This document shows positions 33,169 through 44,040 of a stretch of DNA of 64,000 bases, one piece after another. The position numbers and the translations under genes are program-made. Position 1 is the first letter of the stretch; each line of letters starts with the position of its first letter. Source of the DNA: Datisca glomerata (taxonomy: Eukaryota; Streptophyta; Magnoliopsida; Cucurbitales; Datiscaceae); contig QANY01005492.1 of the NCBI GenBank assembly GCA_003255025.1, positions 1 through 64,000 of the forward strand. The letters are read 5' to 3'. The notes under the pieces were generated by a model. The model was not told where the DNA came from. It saw only the letters and a list, made by a program, of their open reading frames with translations, and did not search any database.

Positions 33169-34020
33169 GCTATTTTATTGTAATATATTAGATATTGCCT
33201 TTATATTGAAATGATGCCCTTAAAATTGGGGCCCTAGGCCAAGCTTAAATTGCCTAGGACCCTAGGCCAAAACTTAATTTGTCTTATACTTATGGACTCT
33301 GTGCGATTCTTGATATTGAAGCGAATTACAAAAACAAATCATAAGCAAGCACTATTTGCCTCTCTAAAATTTAGTAATGTTCGTTAATAGATAACTTTTT
33401 TTAAAAAATCATAAAAAATGGTCACAAGTATAAAAGATATAAAAAATAGCCAATGGCCACTTTTTAAGAAAAATAAAATTCACGTGTAAATTTTTTTTGA
33501 GTCCACACTCACTATTTGCTCCAAATTTTAATAGTTTATCCAATATATACAATATATATTATATATACATGTGTGATTTTTACAGCATATTTTATATAAA
33601 TTTTGTGGATAAAAATCAAATTTTCGCTAGCGCGTGTGGGGAACAATTTTTTATACCAATTTTTTTTTTTTTTTGTAAACAAGGTAGTTGTTTTTTATTT
33701 TTGTTTTATCTTTAACTATTTTCATTTTTTCTTAAAGTGACCTATTCTTTCCTCTAAAATTGATTTCAAAGGAGAGTAATTTGGGATAGATATGTCAATA
33801 GATTGAAAGAAGACAAAGTTGGGCAAAAAAGTTATTTCAGGACTCGACAAAAGCACGTAAAGAAGTCTCCTAATGAGGTTTAAGATCTGACTTTGAGGGG
33901 TATAATTTAATTTTCAAAATATATCAATGAAACAATAAATGAGGGGTGTGAGTGTCTTTTTTATAATCAGAGTGAACCACATGGGGTGTCAATGGATTTT
34001 TCCCCGATTTTTAGTAAACC
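33169..34020. other. AT-rich intergenic DNA
   Basis: No gene seen. The frame at 33497-33715 is Phe/Ile-rich low complexity. A poly-T stretch lies at 33660-33675. Confidence 0.55.
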
Positions 34021-34600
34021 TCTTTCAGATGATGATGAGAATTCATCAGAAGAGCTTCATAAGATGAGGGTGAGTCTTAGTAGGATAAGCTTTCTTTGGA
34101 TGAAGATGAGGGCCTGTCAATTGAGCCTCAGCTAGATGAGGATCAATCTTTAAGGGATGGGCTTTCTTTGGATGAGGGTGAGCATCGCTGATATGAGCTT
34201 TCTTTAGTTGAGGATGAGTCTCCTACATATAAGCTTCCTTTGGATGAGGAATAGTCACTCTCTAATGAGCTTATTTCAGATGAAAATGTGACTGCCCTAA
34301 TTTACTCTAGATGGGGATGAGTCTCCCCTCGAATATATTTCCTTCAAATGGGGATGAGTCTCCCTCAAGTGAGCATCCTCTGGATGAGAATGAGGACGCG
34401 TCTTCTTTGGATAAGCTTCATCTAGATGGAGATGAGATCACATGGATCAGCTGCCTCTAGATTGAGGTTAGTATCTCTCAAATGAGCTTCTTCCAGATGA
34501 GAACGAGTTTCTCTCAAAACAGATTTCTTCAAATGAGGATGAGTCTTCCTTGAATGAGCTTCCTTTGGATGAGTATGAGTCTCCCTCAATGTGGAGGCGC
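34021..34600 (+). repeat. Degenerate 36-base coding minisatellite (DES-PSNELPLDE unit), decayed
   Basis: About 15 imperfect units each read approximately GATGAGTCTCCCTC then AAATGAGCTTCCTCTGG. When in frame a unit gives a 12-residue DESPSNELPLDE. Intact units are best seen at 34510-34600 (NEDESSLNELPLDEYESPS). Elsewhere small indels shift the frame and make stops. The last units run into an open frame ending RRLTLSKGLSAKLIRL...PYLSGFE at 34735. The phase-keeping 36-base period suggests it once coded for an acidic repeat protein, now a pseudogene. The protein is not recognised. Confidence 0.75.
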
Positions 34601-34735
34601 CTAACGTTATCCAAAGGATTATCTGCCAAACTCATTCGTCTAAGGATTGTAAGCCTGAATTTGTGGTCTAAGGTTTTGGTGTCTGGTATCATAAAGCCAA
34701 GACTTAAGTACCCTTATTTGAGCGGATTTGAGTAA

Positions 34736-35019
34736 CAATACAGCTTTTATTTTGATTACTTTGCAACAGTCACACCTGATACATAATATTTTATCAATTT
34801 AGCCCTTGAATTCAAAATGTTTCTAATTAAGCTCTTTTCCATACAAAATCCGCTAGTATAGTCTTTCTATTTCACTCCTTCGAAAATCATACCAAATCAT
34901 TCTAAAAGACGTAAATTTTAATAAGTCTAAACCGAAATTAAGGGGCTATAAAATATATATTGCACATACCCAAAACTTACTAGAGAATAAATTTTAGTGC
35001 ATCAACATGTGTAGAAAGT
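34736..35019. other. Short intergenic spacer
   Basis: Nothing recognised. Confidence 0.5.
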
Positions 35020-35027
35020 ATGTTAAA

Positions 35028-35489
35028 TAGGGGGTGAACAAGGTTCGGTTCGGTTTCGTTAGTGGGCTATAATCGAACCGAATCGAAATATTCAGTTCAG
35101 CTATATACCAAACATAACTGAACCGTGATTGTCAAAATAATTGAATCGTGAGTTTCAGTTTGGTCCGGTTCTTCGGTTCGGTATTAGTAATTAAAAACTA
35201 ATTGTTTAAATAATTTTTAAATGATATTATTGAAAAAAATAATTTAAAATCAAAGTTGTATATCGGTGCGGTTCGGTTCGATATAAAATTATATATAAAA
35301 ATAAAAAATAATATGAATTTAATGTTTTGGTTCGGTTTGGTTAAAAAACTGAACATTTTCTGAATCGAACCGAACATTCAGATCGATAGCTCTGCAGAAC
35401 CGAACCAAACTGCAGAGCCATAAAGAATCGACGTAACCAACCATTTTCAGTTCAGTTCGGTCGGTTTGGTTTTGTTTTGAACACCCCTA
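35028..35489. mobile_element. hAT MITE, 462 bases, with perfect target duplication
   Basis: Starts TAGGGGGTGAACAAGGTTCGG and ends TTTGAACACCCCTA, inverted repeats of 13-14 bases. A perfect 8-base duplication ATGTTAAA flanks it (35020-35027 and 35490-35497). Inside there are many CGGTTCGG and CGAACCGAA motifs and an AT-rich centre. There is no transposase. The 8-base duplication and ends show hAT origin; similar to 28043-28424. Confidence 0.93.
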
Positions 35490-35497
35490 ATGTTAAA

Positions 35498-36479
35498 CGG
35501 TAAAACTAGCATATCGTGCTAAGGGCGCTTAATTTTCAAATTTTTGAAATACGTGTGAAATTTGTAAAAAAAACGTGTATGAGTCCAAAGCAAATAAAAA
35601 TGTACATTTAATTAGCCTATGTTTGTTTTCTAGCTAGAAATTTGGAAACTTGATATAGCGATAGTCTCAACAAAACCCTAACAGTATAAAAAATTGTTGA
35701 ATCACTCATGATTACCAGCAGTTGATCTTCTAAAACCTATTAAATTTTAAGATTATCATGATTTAGGCAACAATTTCATTGATTCACGAAGAATACCGAT
35801 AATTAAATTAAAAGATTAACATTTTCATTCAATATCATACATTGCCGTAAACGACCCAAACAAAATGAATTTAAACTGTTCCTGAAAACCCTAAAACTTA
35901 AAGAAAAGGAAAATTATGAAAATAACTAAAATTGTGCTCAAATTTACGCATGCGTAGATATCTGAAGAAGCTTCGATTTCATATCTTATGGGCCACGTGG
36001 TTTAACCCGAGTCAAAAGTTACGTTCTCCGAAAATTGACCTGCGTATGCCACGATCCATTTGCTCTAGAAAATTTAAAGTTGCACTGTTCAGATCAAAAA
36101 ATAATTAAAATGTCTAGAAAAATATTTACAAAATATATGAAATCATGTAGCAATAATTCATTCTTATACTTGAAATATAAGGTTTTCTTATATAGATTTC
36201 TGCACATTTAGTCAATGTTAATTTAGGTCTTTGCAAGGCCAGAGCTAAACATTTTTATTAGAAGGGTTGTTTATATAATTTATTTTGTCAAAAGTATAAC
36301 CACAAATTCGAGGGGTCAAACATCACAAGAATCTTGGGAAACACTTTGATTAAAGATTCCCATCTCCATCTCATTCCAATATTTTACAACTGAAATCTAA
36401 TCTTCACACCATCTCTAAGAAGGCGACTGAAACTATGAAATAGCTATACATAATAGATTAAGGAAATCAAAGACACACG
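35498..36479. other. Non-coding, probably upstream part of copia C
   Basis: AT-rich with no open frame of note. Some of it may be LTR or leader of copia C but no second copy was found. Confidence 0.35.
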
Positions 36480-37072
36480 TCATTGTATCCATAGAAATTA
36501 ATCATGAAGAGCTTCTCATATTTATTGTGAACGGGTTTCCTCATGAGTATAGTGTGACTCATACCTCCATCAAAACCAAGTGAAATCCTTTATCAGTTGA
36601 AGAATCACATGTCTTGTTGAAGTATATGGAGAAATATGTGTTGAAGATCAACACAAAGAGGTTTAACATGGATAACCAACATACATTATTATTTGCAGAA
36701 ATGTCTAGCCCCATAGTGAAACCCACTACAATCATAATAGTCCTAACTATAGTTGTATGTGGGTAGTCTATAAAGCAATTAGATGTTAACAACGTTTTGC
36801 TATCAACACTTTCTTAACAAGCACTTGCCATGAAGGCAACCTTCAATGGCATGTACAAGGTCTTTGCCGATGTTATCAAAGTCGGGTTTTGCATAGCTTA
36901 CACTCCACAGATGAACATATTTGCTTTTTTTTTTCTCTAATTGATCCGCTCTTGAAAAAAAGCTGGAGATCTTGAAGTTGCGCATGAAGAGTCTTGGTAC
37001 TTGGTAGGTCTCCTTAATCCCTTTATCTACACCAGGAAAATGTTTTTATGATACAACCTAAGAGATGTTGAA
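36480..37072 (+). pseudogene. Ty1/copia element C: fused gag and RT remnant, left part
   Basis: Reading on the plus strand, a gag-like part (FIVNGFPHEYS, then VEESHVLLKYMEKY and INTKRFNMDNQ, about 36510-36690) passes directly into RT (PIVKPTTIIIVLTIVV, then SIKQLDVNN, about 36715-36790). This looks like an internal deletion that fused gag to RT. At about 37035-37065 ENVFMIQPKRC, a later RT block (normally VYMxQPxGF), appears just before the CACTA element. The RT then resumes at 40503 with CKLEKAMYGLK. Confidence 0.7.
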
Positions 37073-37589
37073 CACTACTATAAAAGTCAGCTACAATGAC
37101 AACCATAAATTTTTTTAATGACATGTTTGTTAAACCTGTCATAGAAAAAAGACTCTTGACGGAGAGAATTTACTTTTTGGAGTAATATGATAGTGTTTAC
37201 AAACACTATCATCAAATGCTCATATACTATGGAAACTATTTTTTTAAGCTGTCATAAATGTTTTTGCTTTTTTTAGAGATGTCTCATGACAATAATTACC
37301 AGATTTCATTTTAATTATAAAAATACCATCTATATATTACTAAAATTTCTTTCAACCCTAACATTACCTCCAATCTTTCTCATCTCTCAAACAATCGAAG
37401 CCCTGATCTCTTTCAACCCGAAGTCTCTCTCTCTTTCTCTCAACCCTCAAACGTGAAGTCTCTCTCTCTCTCTCAGTCTCTAACCCCCTCTCTCTGTCTC
37501 AGCCGTATATCACACCTTTAAAGAAGTTGAGCTCACCACCAGATTCATCAGAGCTCTGGCGCGATTAGGGCATGGTGATGAGTTCGTGA

Positions 37590-37737
37590 CTAAATTTACA
37601 AGGCTAGCTCATGGCTAGATCTATGGGGCTAGCTCGTGGCTAGATCTACGGGATAAGCATGCGGCTAGATCTACGGGGCTAGCTCGCAGCTAGATCTACG
37701 GGGCTAGCTCGCGGCTAGATCTGCGTGGCTTATGACT
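37590..37737. repeat. 25-base minisatellite inside the CACTA-like element
   Basis: Five units start at 37615, 37640, 37665, 37690 and 37715, exactly 25 bases apart. The core is CTAGATCTACGGGGCTAGCT and is itself partly palindromic. It may serve as a subterminal or regulatory repeat, but this is a guess. Confidence 0.9.
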
Positions 37738-38109
37738 AGCTTATGCTTTACTGAATCTTTCAATAAGGAAGATTAATTCTCATTTAATGTTCTTGGGTCA
37801 GATTCTCGGGGTTGGGAGTGGGATGCTTGGAGACTCAAATCGTTCCTCAACGCACACCAGCAGCTGATTCGATTACAAATCTAAGTTTTTTTTAATGTGG
37901 GGATTTTACTGAATCTTGTTTTCACTTATTATTGTTTGGCTGAAATTTCCAGGACCCTTCTTGTATTTTTTTTATCGATTCAACTGAATTCTATTTGTTG
38001 AATTTTACTAAACTCTTCTTCTTCTTTGATTGGAGTTTGCTGAATCTTATTTTCAATTGTTATAAGATTAATTTTATAGTCGAATCGATTGAATCAAACT
38101 GGTCGAAGA

Positions 38110-38163
38110 GTGTTGGTTCTTATGCCTTAATCAATTGTGTTGGTTCCTATGCCTTAATCAATT
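38110..38163. repeat. 27-base tandem duplication
   Basis: GTGTTGGTTCTTATGCCTTA and the following bases occur twice in a row (38110-38136 and 38137-38163), with one or two differences. Confidence 0.9.
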
Positions 38164-38332
38164 CGGTCGAAACATCGACAAATCGCTCAATTTGGTTCGG
38201 TTTGACTTTTAGCTACTAACCCAATAGTGAACATCCAATAGGCTTGGTTGATTATCAAAATTGTATTTCATTTTAATTAAAGAGTGTTCTTTTTTAATCA
38301 TGCTTTTGATACTAAGTGTTCTTTTGTTGTAG

Positions 38333-38407
38333 GTTCCATGTAGATAAAATGTCATCTGCTCATGTTTACTTAAGACAGCAAAAAGGTTAGACAATTAATG
38401 ATATAAG
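38333..38407 (+). pseudogene. Captured exon of a CCDC25-like (NFACT-R/DUF814) gene
   Basis: A TTGTTGTAG acceptor precedes a 75-base exon whose translation is FHVDKMSSAHVYLRQQKG, then a stop, then TINDIR, followed by a GTCATCC donor-like site. The FHVDKMSSAHVYLR part matches the strongly conserved NFACT-R domain segment of eukaryotic CCDC25-type proteins. A single change turns the expected Gln codon (CAA/CAG) into TAG, so the copy is not functional. Only this one exon of that gene was recognised in the element. It has intact splice borders, so it could still be spliced into a transcript of the element. Confidence 0.8.
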
Positions 38408-38715
38408 GTCATCCTTCCCCTGCCTTTAACTACTGGAAATGGAACCTGCTGTTGGAATCCTTCAAATACCTTCAAATTCTTTTCTAAAGGAAAAATTACT
38501 TTAAGTTCAGACGATTGGGGTGAAATTCATTTAAGATTAAATGATTACCTAGATAGTTCTCTCATCTGGTTTTACAATCGTGGAGTATCCTTTAATACTA
38601 CATTGCATTGAGACTGGAGGTCATGTTGTAATAAATTTTGTAGCACCGATTCTGATATTCTTTTCTGATTAAAAATACAAGGTATTATGACTTTTGTGGT
38701 TATTTCAATGGTCAT

Positions 38716-38826
38716 TTTCCAGGTGCTACATAGGTGTGGATCTGGTCAAATCTAGAAATGGAGGAGTGAATTTATCTTTAAAACACTATGGCATCACTCA
38801 GACGCAATCATGTGCTACTCTCTGAA
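38716..38826 (+). pseudogene. Exon-like fragment, unrecognised, in the CACTA-like element
   Basis: A TTTTCCAG acceptor at the left and a CTCTGAAG|GTATGT donor at 38826 bound a stretch of about 110 bases. A start codon at 38787 in the third frame reads MASLRRNHVLLSE up to the donor. A possible following exon begins after TTACAG near 39052 but then shifts frame. The parent gene was not recognised. Confidence 0.4.
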
Positions 38827-39373
38827 GGTATGTCTCATTAGTTAACAACCCGAAAAAGTAAAAAACTTATGGAGCTATACATAGCAATTTAATTTGCAAA
38901 TTTATAATAGCAACCAAATATCATGGTCTTCTTAATAGTCATTTAAGTATTTAATAAAGGGATCTGGCATCTGATAGTACAAAATGATTACATTCAGATT
39001 CTACCTTACCCTTTTTATGAACAAATAAATGTAAAACTCTCAGTCCTTACAGGCATTGTCAATTTTCACTTTCACAAACCAGACACGGCTTAGCATGCTC
39101 CAGACCATGTTGGTTGCGCTTTAAGACATAACGTTAGAGAAGATATTTGATGATCACGGTAAAAAGACACTGTGCTCAGAGTTTCCACAGATACTGCAGT
39201 AGGTTTGGAAACTTTTCCTACCTTCGTTTCACTACTACACAGAAACAAACATAATTACATCTATTTTAGTTAACTTGATATTGTGTTGACTTGATCCTTT
39301 TCTTTTTTCTGAATGTTTCATGTATTTCTTTGATATTAGTAATAATGCCCTCAGTTCTTTAAATTTGGAGCAG

Positions 39374-39450
39374 TTGAAGATACATCAAATGAAGTTGTAG
39401 TCCAACGTAAGGGGTGCTTCAAAGTCACATCCACAGATCTCAGCCCCAAG
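39374..39450 (+). pseudogene. Captured exon-like fragment, possibly from a kinase gene
   Basis: A TTGGAGCAG acceptor and a CCCCAAG|GTTTGT donor bound 77 bases open in one frame: EDTSNEVVVQRKGCFKVTS and then TDLSPK. The QRKGxFKVTS string reminds me of a motif in the C-terminal half of some plant protein kinases, from memory and unverified. It is not part of the CCDC25-like gene. Neighbouring exons were not identified. Confidence 0.4.
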
Positions 39451-40502
39451 GTTTGTACATTTCATCGAATTTAAGAAAATCTTTACTAGGGCTAAATGCT
39501 CACTTTGGTGATTTGCTCCACTAGTGTAAAGTAAATTTATATGCCTATTGACTATTTGGCTAATGACTTTGTCCTTAACATATGTATAATTATTACTGTA
39601 CGGAGAGAATCTGAGAGCTCCTTGCACTCTATTTCAATATTCCTGGGAGTTGGGGCTCATTATGCTATATATATTTATTTGGGCCAAGAGATTCCCTACC
39701 TATGGTTCTTTTTCATTAATTAAACGTTAGTGAGGCAATTATTTGATGATGTGTTTAAATTCGAAAAGGGACAAGCCTTTCAAGTTTTGTAATTAAATTA
39801 GCTAGTGTAATGGCCTTCTTTTATGGTGAATATACTGGATATGACTTGATAATGCGGGACATGGTTGATATTTTACATTTGTTTTTGTTGACAGAATTCA
39901 GGCTTGCTTTTGGATTGGGCTTATATGTGTCTTATTGTAATCATGGTGTTTATTCTATGGTCTTGTTCATTTTTGTTTCTAACTTCTGCTATATATTTAG
40001 AAGAACTCTCCTAGAATCTTTCTAAAGTAAATGTATATGATAATACCCCTTATATTTTTCATGATATGGGAGCAATTAGTATTATATATTCTGGTTCCCA
40101 GGCCATGGGTCACATATGAGTGGTAATTTTTTTTGTTGCTTTAAAATCTTTCATCTCATTTCATAAAATTTCTCATAAGGAAAATTTTTAATGAAAAATT
40201 GTCATGGGAAGGTAGGTTTTTACCTTTCCATGATAATTTTTTTAAAATGATCATTTAATGATGGGAATTTCTCGTCATTATATGTATTTTTATGACACCT
40301 ATAATGATGGGTAATCCCCGTCATTAAAGGTATTTTTGTGGCACATTTAATGACAGAGAGTCCCCGTCATAAAAAATGTTTTGGCGATACTTTTTTATGA
40401 CGGTTTTTGGTAAAATGAGTTTAGATGGAAGTTGGATAGATGAAAATCACTTGCCCGTCATTAAAGGATTTTGATGACGGGTTTTCAGCGTCATCTAAGC
40501 CC

Positions 40503-41524
40503 TGTAAATTGGAAAAGGCTATGTATGGATTGAAGTAAACTCCAAGAGCTTAGTATAGCAAAACGTACACTATTATTATGGGCTTTAGCTAGTGCTAAAT
40601 CAAATTACTCATTGTTGGTTGTGTAGAACCAGACTCAGATTGTTTTCTACTAGTATATGTTGACGATATACTAAGTATTGGTAATAATGAGGAACTTATC
40701 AGTAAATTGGTCCAAGATCTTAATAATTTTTTACTTCTTGGAGATACAAGTATTCAGAACAGTAGGATGGTCTATATTTGTCCCAGTTTAAACATATCAT
40801 TTAGTTGCTGAAAATGCAAATATGCATGGAGCTGAAGTGTGCTCTATGCTTGTGAGTTTTTCACCAAGTTAACAACCATAGATGGAGAACCTATACAAGA
40901 TATAACTTTATTCAGAAGTATAATAGGTGCTTTTACAATATCTATCTCTCACAAGACCAAATATTACATTAATTCAAAATAAGCTCATCTAATTTTTACA
41001 TCAACCATAAACTAGAAAGTTTGTAAAAGAATATTGAGTTGTCTCAAGGGTACCTTAAATGGTTGTTCATTAAACATAGCTCTCATCTCTCTCTTATTAA
41101 TGCATATTTAGATTGGGAGAAACTTGGATGATAGAAGGTTCACGTGTGCTTATCTCATTTTTCCTTGGTGATAATTTAGTATGTTGGTCATCCAAAAAAC
41201 AGAATGTGGTAGCCCGATCTAATAGTGAAAGTGAGTATAGATATTTGGCTAATACAGCAGTAGAGGTCTCATGGATCATAGGTTGCTTCATGAGTTATCA
41301 GTTTGAAGATTATAGATACATGTGTTATGGGCTTACAATTTAAATGTGATAGCCTTTGCTTCCAATTCAGTGATGTATGCTCAAACCAAACACATTGAGC
41401 TTGACATTTACTTTATTTGGGATAAGTTGCTTTGAAATGATATTGATATTAGGTATGTGCCTTATGTAAATCAACTTGAACACTTTTTTACAAAGGTTTA
41501 TCAGTTGGAAGATTTTCCTATTTG
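40503..41524 (+). pseudogene. Ty1/copia element C: RT and RNase H remnant, right part
   Basis: CKLEKAMYGLK (stop in place of Gln) TPRA at 40503-40550, then YVDDILSIGNNEELI (about 40660-40705), FRSIIGAFT (about 40910-40935), then RNase H: SKKQNVVARSNSESEYRYLANTAVEV (about 41190-41270) and QTKHIELDIYFI with QLEHFFTK (about 41380-41495). Stops and frame changes are common. It is the continuation of the copia RT at 36480-37072, split by the CACTA-like element. Confidence 0.88.
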
Positions 41525-41808
41525 AAGGGCAACCTCAAGTTTAATTAGTCTTCCCCTTTCACTTGAAGAGGATGATAAGATAACACCTTAATGGCTCATT
41601 CAAAGGAATGGGAATACAAGTGATGAAGAGTTGACACGTGAAGTACTAGGTATAAGCTAACAACTTGCATGAAGGAGTTAATAAATTCTGTTAGTAGAAG
41701 TTAGAAGGTTGCACTTGTAACATATTAAGGGGTTTTCTCAAATAGATTACTCTTATGTATTTGACAATTCAGTTCTTAAATAAATGTAGATAATTCTTTT
41801 TGTTAGGG
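41525..41808. other. Probable LTR start or tail of copia C
   Basis: A TGTTAGTAGAAGTTAGAAGG stretch at about 41689 could be the start of an LTR, but no second copy was found to prove it. Confidence 0.3.
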
Positions 41809-42315
41809 TTATCTCACATTGATTATGAAATTGAATGATAATCAATTTATAAGTGTGAGGGAAAGTCTCACCCTTAAGTTAATTTTTTGAGTTGAGAATG
41901 CTCAATAACATCGAAAGCTTGTATCATAATTTTTTGAGTTGATAATTGTCCAAGTTTATCTAACAAGCCTATAGCCCAATCCAGGTAAAACGAGTTATTG
42001 GTTCTCTGTTTCACAACCCGATGTGTGGTGAACCCCGAAGCGAGTCGACAATTATCTGACTCATGGCCTGATATGTGGTGAATCCAGGTGAATCGAGTTA
42101 ATGATTATCTAACTCAGGGCCCTGTGGTGGTGAATTCGAATGAATTAAGTGAATGATTATACTATTCAGTTACTGGTGTGTAAGTAGAAAGATAATTGAG
42201 TATCCCACATCGATTGTAGAAGGAACTGATAGTCAGTTTATCAGCGTGGAGGAAAACCCCACCTCTAAAGTTAATTTTTAAAATTAAGAATGTCCAATAG
42301 CATCCAACACTTTCT
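41809..42315. mobile_element. TRIM-like element (small LTR element without genes)
   Basis: Two similar direct repeats of about 120 bases (about 41809-41925 and 42190-42312) share a TATCYCACATYGATT-like phrase, a TGATARTCARTTTAT core, a GTGAGG/GTGGAGG core and AGTTAATTTTT. The 260 bases between them have no coding sequence but contain repeats of a (T)GTGGTGAAYCC phrase about 60 bases apart. The layout (short LTRs, short interior) fits TRIM elements. Ends and target duplication are not resolved. Confidence 0.5.
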
Positions 42316-44040
42316 TTGCTGATCAAGTGAGAGAAAACATTTTTCTAGAATATTTTAATTCCTTTTTCCTCACATTTTAGTATAAATCTCAGAGTTAACT
42401 CAAGCACGACTATACTATCTTTCCATTTGATAATAACTAGGTACAAAGACTAGCTTGCATGTGACGAGTGGTATTGAGGAAATCATCAAACATTGGCTGA
42501 CAATATGTCATAACCTTGCTTCTGATATGAGTTAGGCCCAAAGACTCAACAAGATCAAACAAAGTAGAGGAACAAAATATTTTTAACATAAGAGAAATTT
42601 TCTTCTAAATTTGGTAATAGTTTTAAAGGAGGAAGAACTTTTAAGGGCTATTTAGTATAAGATTAATAGTAAATGATTTTCTGAATAAAATTACTGAAAT
42701 CGTTAATTCTGTTTTAATAGTTATTTTGATTTTGTGAGAAAATAAAAATATTTTAGTGTTTCGATAGTCTGTTTAGGAAAAAAATTTTACACACATAAAT
42801 AATATTATAAAATTTATTCTACATCATATAAGTAAGTAAAAATTGTAGATTCCATGAGAAATTGTCACATGCAGCTGACTTTTATCATAAAATTTATTAT
42901 AAGATTTTTTAATATAAATCATAATAGTCTTAAAGTAATATTATAATAAATTTATAATAAAACTTCTCTCTAATATGCAGTGAACCTTCTAGATTACCCT
43001 TTCATCCCATTTATCCTAAAACAAACTACCCCTTCTCTATTTTACAACCTTTCCCTTACAGATCTGTTATTCCTCCGTAGTAGCTCTCAAATCTACAAGA
43101 GTAGGGACGAGCAGAGTAGCGACTTTCCCTTCGTCCATAAGTCTTTTTTCACTTCATCATCTTTGGGTTGGGCAGTCTCTCTATTGATTTCTCAATCTGT
43201 CTATGATTTTCATAAATGGCCTCTGCCCATTTTGCTAGGTTTCTTCAAATTCTTAGTCATTCCCTCTTTGTCAATTTCTAACATATTTTCTTCACCTCTT
43301 GATTTCTTAGTCTTCTCTACAAGATTTCTCAATCCATTTCTCAATTGATTTCTCAGCCATTTTAATCTAAATTCTCTATTTTGGTTCTTTGATTTCTTTT
43401 TTCTCTATATTTTTTCATATTAGATTGAAATAGAGTTGGGTTGGGCTTAGAACAATTCTCCGGACCGGAAAATTCTGGCCGCAAAAATAACAACCCCATT
43501 TTATTTTGTTCCTATCCCGAAACCAGAATATTATGTCCATTCCGGCAAGAACGGAACAAATTTGTCAACCATGACTGACAGGAATATGATTATATGAAAG
43601 TTAAATGTGCCGTAAGTTCAAATTATTTTATTTGGTCAGAGTTGAGAATATAATAATATAATGGAGAAAATGTTAAATTATTTTATATATTTTGATGGAA
43701 TACAAAGAGAGTTATAATGATATTGTCAATTTTTAATTTTACCCTTAAATTAATATATGTTTATGTATGATTAAAATTTCACGTAGTTACTTCGATAGAA
43801 TTTTTTATCTGATTTTTTGGCTTCGATTTGTGTAACCTTCATTAGTAATTTCAATTACTAATTTGGATTTTAAACAATCTATCTCTTTCCAATTTCATGC
43901 TTAACTTTTGATATATACATCTCATTACTAATTCAAGTAAAAAGGATATTAATAAGAACAAACAAGGATCCCATCACTCTTATTGATGGAATTAATTATT
44001 TTTTTAGTTTGTCGGTTCATTCATGTTTAGTTTATATTGA
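42316..44040. other. Intergenic DNA
   Basis: No gene recognised. The open frame 42980-43348 is Ser/Phe/Leu-rich with no known match. A CCGG-containing phrase (CTCCGGACCGGAAAATTCTGG) near 43459 resembles other small DNA elements but no ends were found. Confidence 0.5.

Larger units (their letters stand above)
37073..40500 (+). mobile_element. CACTA-like DNA transposon, non-autonomous, carrying host gene fragments
   Basis: Begins CACTACTATAAAAGTCAGC, the CACTA-type terminal sequence. Both ends are rich in short subterminal repeats of a (C/T)GTCAT core: about 37085-37290 on the left, and at least six within 40250-40500 on the right, including CCCGTCATTAAAGG and GATGACGGG. It lies between two parts of a copia RT that otherwise read on from FMIQPK to CKLEKAMYG, which fixes its limits. 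The right terminal CACTA inverted repeat was not found, so a few bases may be lost there. Inside are exon-like segments with splice sites, one of which is recognisable. No transposase (TNPA/TNPD type) is seen. Orientation is taken from the captured exons. Confidence 0.72.

Noticed and set aside
42980..43348. 122-residue open frame as a gene
   Set aside because: Composition is Ser/Phe/Leu-rich without domain, no promoter or splice signals stand out, and it lies in intergenic DNA.
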